Origin: CAYFMS01 sp964462325
Lineage (GTDB): Bacteria; Patescibacteriota; Patescibacteriia; UBA9934
Direction: 5' to 3'
Assembly: GCA_964462325.1 (NCBI GenBank)
Contig: CAYWYQ010000025.1
Coordinates: 1-12,303, forward strand
Length of the DNA stretch: 12,303 bases
Numbering within the stretch: position 1 is the first letter of the stretch; each line of letters opens with the position of its first letter. Position numbers and translations under genes: made by a program. Positions 1 through 5,423 of the stretch are shown here, piece by piece. A model generated the notes under the pieces. The model was not told where the DNA came from, ran no database searches, and saw only the letters and a list, made by a program, of their open reading frames with translations.

Positions 1-21
1 GCTCATATACAAGCGGAGGTG

Positions 22-819
22 CTACAAAGGCATGCTGAGGCATTTGCAAGCCCCACCCCCCTTCATAAATTCAGACATCGGTATTTCATGCACCGTAAAT
101 CCCAAACGTTCTAACATTTCATTTGTTTCCTTTGCACCAGAGGGAATCAATATATGCTTATCAATAACAACGGCATTGCAAGCAAATTTCAATGCATCTT
201 CTTCGCTTATTGGAATAAGGTCTATATTTTTTTCAAGCATTCTTTGCGCCTTTTTAGAAAAGGCACCCGGGAAATAGAATGCTGTATTTTTATCAAGTGG
301 ACAAAAACAGGTATCAAGGTGATATAGTCTTGCATCTATTAACTCAATAGGAATGACATCTACGTCGCCAATCTCATTCAAAATGCGAGACAGTTCATGA
401 TGAGCTTCCACCGTAGACCTAAATCCATAACCACAAAATAGCCTATCACCGGCCCACAATGTATCTCCATGACCTTCGAGCGCGAATGTAGAATCAATTT
501 GTTTAATCTTAAAATCATTATCTTCAAACCAATCTATACTATACGGCGACTCCCCTTGCCGTTCTGGATACATGAAATTCGATGGTACAAATATATCTTT
601 ATATAGTACACCGACATCAACATATGTCATATCCGGCCAACCTTTTTGAGGTGACATCAATTGAACCTCAGCACCAACCTCGAAAAATGTGTCATGTAAT
701 TTCTGCCATTGTTCTTTCATGGAGCTTTCAACCTTCGTCGACGCATCCATCCAAGGATTAATTGAGTATTCAATATCGAAATAATCTGGAGGACACATTA
801 AAAACTGTGGTTTCTTCAT
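22..819 (-). CDS. Arginine deiminase/amidinotransferase-superfamily hydrolase (DDAH-like)
   Basis: The 265-residue protein belongs to the guanidine-modifying superfamily (dimethylarginine dimethylaminohydrolase, arginine dihydrolase, amidinotransferase), whose members attack a guanidino carbon through a cysteine thioester. Seen in the sequence: the N-terminal MCPPDYFDIEYSINPWM block (residues 8-24), an EGHGD motif (115-119) that should bind the guanidinium, a YHLDTCFCPL block with the catalytic His near 168, and a C-terminal GGGACKCLS motif in which Cys260 is the likely nucleophile and Cys258 an extra cysteine. The length is normal for the single-domain form. The start at 819 fits because the conserved block begins seven residues later; no Shine-Dalgarno is present. 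The 110-residue membrane protein gene lies upstream on the same strand after a 150-base gap. The family call is firm. The substrate (arginine, methylarginine or another guanidine) cannot be told, and an arginine-degrading role is inference. Confidence 0.85.
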   Translation of the reverse strand: MKKPQFLMCPPDYFDIEYSINPWMDASTKVESSMKEQWQKLHDTFFEVGAEVQLMSPQKGWPDMTYVDVGVLYKDIFVPSNFMYPERQGESPYSIDWFEDNDFKIKQIDSTFALEGHGDTLWAGDRLFCGYGFRSTVEAHHELSRILNEIGDVDVIPIELIDARLYHLDTCFCPLDKNTAFYFPGAFSKKAQRMLEKNIDLIPISEEDALKFACNAVVIDKHILIPSGAKETNEMLERLGFTVHEIPMSEFMKGGGACKCLSMPL

Positions 820-969
820 ATGTTTTTATGGTAAATGACGCTTTTTAAATAAAAAGGGGTCCTTACTACTGGCTTCAACATGTGTTCTGCAATGTATATG
901 GATTTGAACGTTGACTTATGAATTTCTCTAGGTGATAACTTTTGGATCAGTAATGAATCTTGCTTCCTG

Positions 970-1302
970 CTATATCTCTAAGCACCCTACTAGTTTATCA
1001 TATATCTTTTTCAGAAATGGAATACGTTTTACAAATAAAAAATAAATTGCCACTTCAATGAAATAAAGAAATATTCCGCAACATGCTCCGATGAGTGGCA
1101 TTCCAATAAGTGCTCCGAAGGCAAGTGCTGTTCCAGAACTTAATCCTGGAGTAGAAAATACTTCCCCAGAGAGCCACTCAAGACTCACCATAGTATCGAC
1201 AAGAAAACCTCCAAAAGCGTAAATTACTCCCAATACCAATCCTAAAACAGTAAAATTGATGACATGGAATTTAATAAGTGATTGTAAAGATATATTCTTC
1301 AT
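970..1302 (-). CDS. Small membrane protein of unknown function
   Basis: I do not recognise this 110-residue protein with certainty. It shows a hydrophobic segment at about residues 13-35, a polar/glycine-serine loop (residues 42-58), a second long hydrophobic stretch at about 59-92 (with an ALIGMPLIG core and a CC pair), and a basic tail (VKRIPFLKKIYDK). This suggests two membrane helices with the C-terminus on the positive, cytoplasmic side. The pattern 'ALAFGALIGMPL...' followed by an amphipathic 'Y-LF-K' tail resembles small membrane proteins common in Patescibacteria and some archaea (DUF3566-like at best, a weak comparison). A TACAAT box lies 10 bases before the ATG on the minus strand and no Shine-Dalgarno is visible. 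It faces away from the tRNA-Ser gene, so 1303-1416 must hold the promoters of both. Confidence 0.72.
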   Translation of the reverse strand: MKNISLQSLIKFHVINFTVLGLVLGVIYAFGGFLVDTMVSLEWLSGEVFSTPGLSSGTALAFGALIGMPLIGACCGIFLYFIEVAIYFLFVKRIPFLKKIYDKLVGCLEI

Positions 1303-1312
1303 ACGTATTTTT

Positions 1313-1318
1313 ATTGTA
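1313..1318 (-). promoter_or_regulatory. -10-like TACAAT before the 110-aa membrane protein
   Basis: On the minus strand TACAAT (5 of 6 matches to TATAAT) lies 10 bases before the ATG at 1302, which would give an mRNA leader of only about 3 bases. No clear -35 is seen. The call leans on the same arrangement being repeated at other genes in the window. Confidence 0.35.
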
Positions 1319-1376
1319 CCGTCATTTTATGTTTTGCGACAATATTCGCATAATATCAAGACAGTATTGGAATATA

Positions 1377-1405
1377 TTGAATATATGCTACACTTTTGCT
1401 AAACA
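1377..1405 (+). promoter_or_regulatory. Possible promoter of tRNA-Ser
   Basis: TTGAAT (1377-1382) is followed after 17 bases by TAAACA (1400-1405), which is preceded by TG at 1397-1398 (an extended -10 arrangement). Transcription would start near 1412, about five bases before the mature tRNA. A perfect TATAAT at 1409-1414 is too close to the tRNA 5' end (two bases) to serve it. The call is weak because the region is very AT-rich. Confidence 0.3.
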
Positions 1406-1416
1406 ATATATAATCC

Positions 1417-1504
1417 GGAGAGGTGGCCGAGTGGCTTAAGGCGCATCCTTGGAAAGGATGTTGAGTGAAAGCTCACGCAGGTTCGAATCCTGTCCTCTCC
1501 GCCA
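1417..1504 (+). tRNA. tRNA-Ser(GGA), CCA encoded
   Basis: A complete class II tRNA. The acceptor stem 1417-1423 pairs with 1494-1500, G1501 is the discriminator and CCA follows at 1502-1504, so the 3' CCA is encoded in the gene. The D stem is GCC (1426-1428) with GGC (1440-1442). The anticodon stem is CATCC (1444-1448) with GGATG (1456-1460), and the loop TTGGAAA places GGA at 1451-1453, which reads UCC and UCU serine codons. A long variable arm (about 1461-1476, GAGT/GCTC stem) is the hallmark of tRNA-Ser/Leu. The T arm carries TTCGAAT with a GCAGG/CCTGT stem. The discriminator G and the long variable arm both suit serine. It is one of only two genes on the plus strand here and is followed at once by a terminator. 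Confidence 0.97.
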
Positions 1505-1513
1505 TGAAAAACA

Positions 1514-1537
1514 CTTCAGCCTGTCTGGAGTTTTTTT
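1514..1537 (+). terminator. Intrinsic terminator after tRNA-Ser
   Basis: A 6-bp stem CTTCAG/CTGGAG (1514-1519 with 1525-1530, one G-U pair) closes a 5-base loop and is followed by seven T (1531-1537). An A-rich stretch before the stem (1507-1511) can pair with the T run. It starts 10 bases after the tRNA CCA and would end a monocistronic tRNA transcript. Confidence 0.8.
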
Positions 1538-1587
1538 CATAGCGGGCAGCCGCAAAGCTGAGCAATTTTTTATACAAAATTATAGAG

Positions 1588-1647
1588 GACAGGATCCTCC
1601 CGAACGATCAAGTCCAAGACTTGTAGGAGTGAGGGTATATACTGTCC
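1588..1647. repeat. REP-like repeat unit, copy 1
   Basis: Read on the minus strand, the unit begins GGACAGTAT (1647-1639) and ends with a 27-base block (1614-1588) that finishes in GATCCTGTC. The ends GGACAG and CTGTCC are inverted (the last C is 1587), so the unit can fold back on itself. The 27-base block is shared, with one difference (C1605 against T1713), with the copy at 1696-1722. A short hairpin CAAGTC/GACTTG lies at 1609-1623. Such units resemble repetitive extragenic palindromes; that class assignment is inference. Confidence 0.55.
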
Positions 1648-1695
1648 GTATTGGGGACTGTGTCTGGATATAAGGCTACTTTTTGACCATGCTTA

Positions 1696-1762
1696 GACAG
1701 GATCCTCCCGAATGATCAAGTCAATCAGCGTACCGAGATTGAACCTCAACACGATACTGTCC
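1696..1762. repeat. REP-like repeat unit, copy 2
   Basis: The second unit has the same order as copy 1 on the minus strand: GGACAGTAT (1762-1754), a variable middle of 31 bases (24 in copy 1), then the 27-base block (1722-1696). The inverted ends are GACAG and CTGTC. On the minus strand the unit is preceded by GTAGG (1763-1767), so GTAG sits at the foot of the stem, as in classical REP elements. Copy 1 lacks this. Confidence 0.5.
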
Positions 1763-1787
1763 CCTACACCCCTTTTGCTATTTAAGC

Positions 1788-1793
1788 TATAAT
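1788..1793 (+). promoter_or_regulatory. -10 box TATAAT, leaderless start of the 135-aa gene
   Basis: A perfect TATAAT ends six bases before the ATG at 1800, which would place the transcription start at or within a base or two of the start codon. No convincing -35 is found at 16-18 bases upstream, and no Shine-Dalgarno could fit. Confidence 0.6.
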
Positions 1794-1799
1794 TCCAGC

Positions 1800-2207
1800 A
1801 TGAAAATAATCTACCGCCAAACAGATATTTTAAGTCCCTTGAACGTGCTACGAAAAGCAGGTTATTCTCATTTTATTGACCCAAACACCGGAAAAGAAAG
1901 TTATATTTTAAGAACCGGACCTGACTTTTATCCAAGATTTCACTTATACGTTTCTCTGCGAGAACAGAATAAAATTGAGTTCAACTTACACATTGACCAA
2001 AAGAAAGCTCAATATAAAGGCAGTCATGCACATAATGCCGAATATGACGGGCCAGTGATAGACAAGGAAATCACAAGAATTGCTCTGTGGATTTTTAAAG
2101 AAACAAATGCAAGACCTCTTAACAATGATCAGGTTCAGGCACCAGAGCCAAAAGAAGATATACGTAATCAAGCACCAAAACCAGACATGTTCGGCGGTAT
2201 CTTCTAG
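1800..2207 (+). CDS. Conserved hypothetical protein (Patescibacteria-type)
   Basis: The 135-residue soluble protein has no signal peptide or membrane helix. The ordered part is about residues 1-105, with blocks YILRTGPDFYPRFHLYV (35-51) and FNLHIDQKK (61-69), followed by a His-rich SHAHNAEYDG segment (74-83) and a helix ending in IFKETNA. The last 30 residues are Pro/Glu/Gln-rich and look disordered, ending in DMFGGIF. I recall proteins with the same core ('FNLHLDQKKP...AH..EYDG') as frequent hypotheticals in Patescibacteria genomes; no function is known to me. The start at 1800 is supported by the TATAAT box six bases upstream. The stop overlaps the stop of the convergent gene on the other strand (2204-2207), leaving no room for a separate terminator. 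Confidence 0.8.
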   Translation: MKIIYRQTDILSPLNVLRKAGYSHFIDPNTGKESYILRTGPDFYPRFHLYVSLREQNKIEFNLHIDQKKAQYKGSHAHNAEYDGPVIDKEITRIALWIFKETNARPLNNDQVQAPEPKEDIRNQAPKPDMFGGIF

Positions 2208-2818
2208 AATGCACTATCATGCATGGGCGTTGGATCGTGCTTTTTTATTAAATCATTGAATATTTTTTCAATTTCAAATACGTCTTGCATGCCAACAAGA
2301 TAGATTTTATCAGGAACGATAACTTTCTTTTTATTTCGCTTCACTTCCCTCCCCGTCCTCAATTCAAATGTGATGTTATTTCCCGCTATTTTTGTTACGC
2401 CAGAAAATTGCTCCCAATTAATTCTTCTTGCCTGTTTATCTGTATACTCAATCAAGGCCGTATCCATTACCGCATAATAAGGCCCCGAAGCAAATAACAT
2501 TCCTAAAGAACGTACGATCAAAAATGCACCAACAAGGGCGAATAAACTCAAGAAAATAGTAGGTATCGTCAAGGGACTTAAATGATCCAAGCTTGCTAGC
2601 GAAGCATTATTATTGATTGTTAATTCCAATGTATTTCCTAATAGGATATGGGTCCATATTGCGATCAGCCCCCCACCCCCGAGCAGTAAAAACACAAGAC
2701 CACCAAATACATCTTTTATCATCGCTGATAAAGGCTTCATTCGTTTCGATTCTACAATAATCTTCGCGGAATCAGACCCTAGCATTTCTCGTAACCCATT
2801 TGGTGCATTAGAATTCAT
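2204..2818 (-). CDS. Two-helix membrane protein with PH-like C-terminal domain
   Basis: This 204-residue protein has a polar N-terminus, a first membrane helix at about residues 37-60 (after KPLSAMIKD), an outward loop rich in N/S/L (61-83), a second helix at about 84-108, and a cytoplasmic tail of about 95 residues. The tail (AVMDTALIEYTDKQARRINW..., then FELRTGREVKRNKKKVIVPD and a closing amphipathic helix EIEKIFNDLIKK) has the alternating strand pattern and terminal helix of bacterial PH-like domains. That is inference from pattern, not a named match. No catalytic motif is seen. It lies 11 bases downstream of the secreted-protein gene and is probably cotranscribed with it. Its stop overlaps that of the convergent 135-aa gene. 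The start at 2818 is the first ATG after the upstream stop and has no Shine-Dalgarno. Confidence 0.78.
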   Translation of the reverse strand: MNSNAPNGLREMLGSDSAKIIVESKRMKPLSAMIKDVFGGLVFLLLGGGGLIAIWTHILLGNTLELTINNNASLASLDHLSPLTIPTIFLSLFALVGAFLIVRSLGMLFASGPYYAVMDTALIEYTDKQARRINWEQFSGVTKIAGNNITFELRTGREVKRNKKKVIVPDKIYLVGMQDVFEIEKIFNDLIKKHDPTPMHDSAF

Positions 2819-2829
2819 ATCCAGGTTTG

Positions 2830-3828
2830 CTAATATATTGATTCTACAACCAAACAGGCCGGTTCAGACGATAATGTATTATCTTCGAGCTTTTCCATGT
2901 ACCCAATTAACTCATCCTGCTTTGCAAAAGAACATGCAACCTGACTACTAATATCCCCATATAAATATATATTGATCATCTCATCAACTACCTCAGGTCC
3001 AAATATCTCTGAAAAAATCTGACGGAATGCATCTTCATCAAAGCTTTCAAGTTCCGTATATATTGCTGATGCATTTGGAGATAGCGTTGTGGAATAAGCG
3101 AATTTCAAATTATCAAAGAATTCTAATTCAAAAAAACCATCGCTTTGTACACCCGTATTTGTGGCATCAATCGCACATCGTATTGAATCACACTCAAGTC
3201 GTGTATCTGTCATATGAATTGTTTCAATATCCACATCAGAAATCCCTTTGCCGTAAAAACGCATTAAATTAAATGCATCAACTACACCACCTAAATAATA
3301 TCGCTTTCCGTCATCTGGATTCACCCACCAAGCTTCTCCATAGCTCTCCACCTGTAAAAATATTTTTCCTAAATGATTTTGAGTAAAAGATGAATCATGT
3401 GGCATTGCACCTTCACCATTTACCTTGAATCCGGCAATAGCCTCTTCCTTATCGGTATATCCATCATTATCTGTATCAGTGAAATATGGATTTGACCGAA
3501 TTGCTTTTTCAAAATTATCTACCAATCCATCCCCATCTATATCTGAACCAGACACTTGATAAAATCCAATCGGTATTTTATCTAAATCAGTATTCGTAAT
3601 ACCAATGCCCTCCTGGCGCATTAATTGATATGCATTCTCAGGACGATAGAGAAAATGCCTTGATGTATCAAGTGGATTCACCCACCAAGCTTCGCCATTT
3701 TGTTCAACCTGTAGAAGGATCGATCCAGAAAATCTGTCTCCTAAATCATTTGAAGCATGAACCGAATAGAATGGAACAAGGGTAAATAGACATAATAAAA
3801 CAAAATGAGAAATTCTTAATAATATCAT
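2830..3828 (-). CDS. Secreted protein with two GEAWWVNP domains and Ca-binding repeats
   Basis: The 332-residue protein is exported. Residues 1-25 form a signal peptide (basic start, long hydrophobic core, VHA cleavage site) with no lipobox. Two copies of one domain follow: residues 35-88 (LLQVEQNGEAWWVNP...YQLMRQEGIGIT) and 154-206 (FLQVESYGEAWWVNP...FNLMRFYGKGIS). Between them lie two Asp-rich loops, DIDGDGLVD (96-104) and DTDNDGYTD (118-126), typical of thrombospondin type-3/EF-hand-like calcium sites. The C-terminal 120 residues are unfamiliar and carry four cysteines (213, 218, 299, 325) that could form disulfides; a DsbA-type oxidase is encoded next door. The repeated domain is one I recall from surface proteins of Patescibacteria; its function is unknown. 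A TATAAT box sits eight bases before the ATG. No anchor is visible, so it is released or held by partners. Confidence 0.85.
   Translation of the reverse strand: MILLRISHFVLLCLFTLVPFYSVHASNDLGDRFSGSILLQVEQNGEAWWVNPLDTSRHFLYRPENAYQLMRQEGIGITNTDLDKIPIGFYQVSGSDIDGDGLVDNFEKAIRSNPYFTDTDNDGYTDKEEAIAGFKVNGEGAMPHDSSFTQNHLGKIFLQVESYGEAWWVNPDDGKRYYLGGVVDAFNLMRFYGKGISDVDIETIHMTDTRLECDSIRCAIDATNTGVQSDGFFELEFFDNLKFAYSTTLSPNASAIYTELESFDEDAFRQIFSEIFGPEVVDEMINIYLYGDISSQVACSFAKQDELIGYMEKLEDNTLSSEPACLVVESIY
3316..3336 (-). repeat. Intragenic 21-base repeat (domain copy 2)
   Basis: Twenty-one bases are identical to 3673-3693 and encode the EAWWVNP core of the second domain copy, while the surrounding domain sequence has diverged. 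The identity at DNA level, including synonymous positions, points to conversion or strong constraint. Confidence 0.8.
3673..3693 (-). repeat. Intragenic 21-base repeat (domain copy 1)
   Basis: Partner of 3316-3336; it encodes the EAWWVNP core of the first domain copy in the secreted protein, in the same orientation and frame, 357 bases away. Confidence 0.8.
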
Positions 3829-3836
3829 ATGTATTG

Positions 3837-3842
3837 ATTATA
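3837..3842 (-). promoter_or_regulatory. -10 box TATAAT before the secreted-protein gene
   Basis: On the minus strand a perfect TATAAT ends eight bases before the ATG at 3828, giving a leader of about 0-2 bases. The -35 region is a T tract that is also the tail of the upstream operon's terminator (3861-3910), so terminator and promoter are packed into about 75 bases. Confidence 0.55.
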
Positions 3843-3860
3843 CATCTGCAAAAAAAAATT

Positions 3861-3910
3861 AAAAAAATTATCTACAGAAAAAGATCCGTGATGCGGATCT
3901 TTTTCTGTAG
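3861..3910 (-). terminator. Strong intrinsic terminator of the ligA-dsbA operon
   Basis: A perfect 17-bp inverted repeat (3872-3888 with 3894-3910) closes a 5-base loop and is followed on the minus strand by a T-rich tail with runs of seven and nine T. It begins four bases after the DsbA-like stop codon. The A/T-rich lower stem makes it able to work in both directions, although nothing on the plus strand points to it. Confidence 0.92.
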
Positions 3911-3914
3911 AGGA

Positions 3915-4640
3915 TTACTGCGCAAGTAATCCGTCAATAATCTGAGTGATATTTGTATATGGCACTGCTCCTGAAACAAGTTGCCCATTGATGAATGTTG
4001 CTGGCGTTCCATTCGCTCCTGCTGCTTGCGCTGATGCAAGGTCTTCCGCTACATCTGTTGCGAATGTCTGATCGCTAAGGCATGTCTCAAATTTCCTTAT
4101 ATTGAGTCCTATATCAGATGCAATGTCGAGGTATAAATCCTCTCCCAACTGCGATTGATTTGCAAAGAGCTCATCTGAATATTCCCAAAATTTTCCTTGG
4201 TCTGCTGCACATTCAGATGCAAGTGCGGCAGGTGTCGCCTGTGGATGGAATGAAAGCGGTAAATGCCTATATACCCACGCAACATCATCTCCATATGCAT
4301 CCACAACCTGTTGCAATGTTGGGTGATGTCTTTCGCAAAAAGGACATTCAAAGTCAGAATATTCAATCATTATTACTTTCGCCTCTTTAATGTCTCCAAT
4401 GATGTGATCATCCTCTGTAACGGGTGCGAGTACAATATCCCCTGCCGCTACCGCACCTGCAGAAGGGTCAACAACAACGGCAGTATCAGTGTTTTTAGAT
4501 TCTCCGTTTTTCTTTATTTTTAGCCCACCTGCAAAAGAAATACTATTTATAATTAGTGCAACAGCGATACCTGTTACAAGTCCGAATACGAATATTCCAT
4601 TTGAACTTCCTTCAAAAAAACCTTTTGATTCTTGTTTCAT
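3915..4640 (-). CDS. DsbA-family thiol-disulfide oxidoreductase, membrane-anchored
   Basis: The 241-residue protein has a cytoplasmic N-terminus, one membrane helix (about residues 15-38), a low-complexity linker rich in Ala/Val/Asp (50-75), and a thioredoxin-fold domain of the DsbA/Thioredoxin_4 type (about 78-240). The active site is Cys99-Pro-Phe-Cys102 and the cis-proline loop is GTPATFING (Pro213). An extra pair, Cys144 and Cys187, sits in the helical insertion and may form a structural disulfide, as in some BdbD-type enzymes. It should oxidise cysteines of exported proteins outside the membrane; no DsbB- or VKOR-like partner lies in the window. The nominal 69-base gap to lgt is really the out-of-frame end of lgt, which stops one base before this ATG, so the two genes are tightly linked. 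A 17-bp terminator follows. Confidence 0.92.
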   Translation of the reverse strand: MKQESKGFFEGSSNGIFVFGLVTGIAVALIINSISFAGGLKIKKNGESKNTDTAVVVDPSAGAVAAGDIVLAPVTEDDHIIGDIKEAKVIMIEYSDFECPFCERHHPTLQQVVDAYGDDVAWVYRHLPLSFHPQATPAALASECAADQGKFWEYSDELFANQSQLGEDLYLDIASDIGLNIRKFETCLSDQTFATDVAEDLASAQAAGANGTPATFINGQLVSGAVPYTNITQIIDGLLAQ

Positions 4641-4641
4641 A

Positions 4642-4740
4642 CTATTGTTTAATTGTATAAGCCCTCCAACTATCTTCTGTAGAACGCTTTTTTATTCGAT
4701 ATAAAACTGCTATTCCATGCAGGATAGTGCTGCAAAAAAC
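4642..4740 (-). other. Out-of-frame C-terminal tail of lgt
   Basis: In the -1 frame relative to lgt, the minus strand reads on from the six-T run (4734-4739) as CSTILHGIAVLYRIKKRS and 12 more residues to a TAG at 4642-4644. This gives the hydrophobic final helix and basic tail expected at the end of Lgt, and the frame ends one base before the ATG of the DsbA-like gene. It is not an independent gene. One extra T in the run would fuse it to lgt and give a protein of about 258 residues. Confidence 0.75.
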
Positions 4741-5417
4741 TGCCCAGGAGTAAGCCCCAAGTATTTTACCTCACCTATTCTAAAAAAGTCTAGGATGAAT
4801 CTAATAATACCATACCAAATTAAAAAAACAGAAATATAGGTGCCTTTTGGACGCTTTTTTCTTGCGAGCCACAAAAACACGAGCCCTAATATAAGTCCAT
4901 TGATGGATAGATAGAGTCCATGATCATGCCGAACAATCTCGTCCGGATATTCAACGCCTAATACAAAGTCCGTTGCCGTACCTGGATGATCATGAATAAG
5001 AAAACAACCGATGCGACCAATCCATAATCCAAATGGAAGGCCAAAAAGCGATGCTTCTGCATAGTGATAGACATTTACCTTTCTTTTTCGTAAATACCAA
5101 ATAGCTGCAAGGATTGCACCAATAAACCCCCCAAATACCGACATTCCACCATTCCATATCGCAAAAATTTCAAGCGGTCTCATTAAGATATCTGTTGAGG
5201 CATAAAAGAATATATACCCCAAACGAGCACCAATAATTGATGCAATCATAACCCAAACAAACAAATCAAGAATTATTTTAACATCTAATCCTTGTTTCTT
5301 TGCAAATTGTCCTGAAATATAACCTCCAAAAAGAAAACCAAGTGCAACAAAAAGACCCCACACATACAATGTAAGAGGCCCTAAAGTAATTGTCGTCCAT
5401 TCAAAATAAGGAATCAT
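4710..5417 (-). CDS. lgt: Prolipoprotein diacylglyceryl transferase, frameshifted at the C-terminus
   Basis: Lgt transfers diacylglycerol from phosphatidylglycerol to the lipobox cysteine of prelipoproteins, in the cytoplasmic membrane. The intact frame gives 235 residues with the expected series of helices, GARLGYIFFY (63-72), NGGMSVFGG (89-97), the signature GRIGCFLIHDHPG (134-146; Arg135 matches the essential signature Arg), and RFILDFFR (206-213) then GLTPGQ. At the position of E. coli His103 it has Phe95, a position that varies in the family. The frame ends abruptly (ALSCME) right after GLTPGQFF, where a last helix should follow. That helix is encoded in the -1 frame after six T, so there is a real or artefactual one-base loss. 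Function is retained only if the last helix is dispensable, if frameshifting occurs, or if the base call is wrong. It starts seven bases after the gatA stop. Confidence 0.9.
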   Translation of the reverse strand: MIPYFEWTTITLGPLTLYVWGLFVALGFLFGGYISGQFAKKQGLDVKIILDLFVWVMIASIIGARLGYIFFYASTDILMRPLEIFAIWNGGMSVFGGFIGAILAAIWYLRKRKVNVYHYAEASLFGLPFGLWIGRIGCFLIHDHPGTATDFVLGVEYPDEIVRHDHGLYLSINGLILGLVFLWLARKKRPKGTYISVFLIWYGIIRFILDFFRIGEVKYLGLTPGQFFAALSCME

Positions 5418-5423
5418 ATCTCA

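Larger units (their letters stand above)
1538..1799. other. Non-coding stretch with REP-like repeats
   Basis: No gene is supported between the tRNA terminator and the ATG at 1800. The stretch holds a weak CAGC/GCTG hairpin followed by a T run (about 1550-1570), two copies of a 27-base repeat (1588-1614 and 1696-1722), two copies of ATACTGTCC (1639-1647 and 1754-1762), and a TATAAT box at 1788. The only open frame across its left part begins inside the tRNA and is not credible. Confidence 0.6.

Noticed and set aside
1449..1673. Plus-strand open frame of 74 codons
   Set aside because: It starts inside the tRNA-Ser anticodon loop and runs through the tRNA terminator and a repeat copy; it is not a credible gene.
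4652..4657. TACAAT as a -10 box 11 bases before the dsbA-like gene
   Set aside because: These bases encode the out-of-frame end of lgt (Tyr-Thr-Ile), so the box is likely coincidental and the gene is read from the operon.
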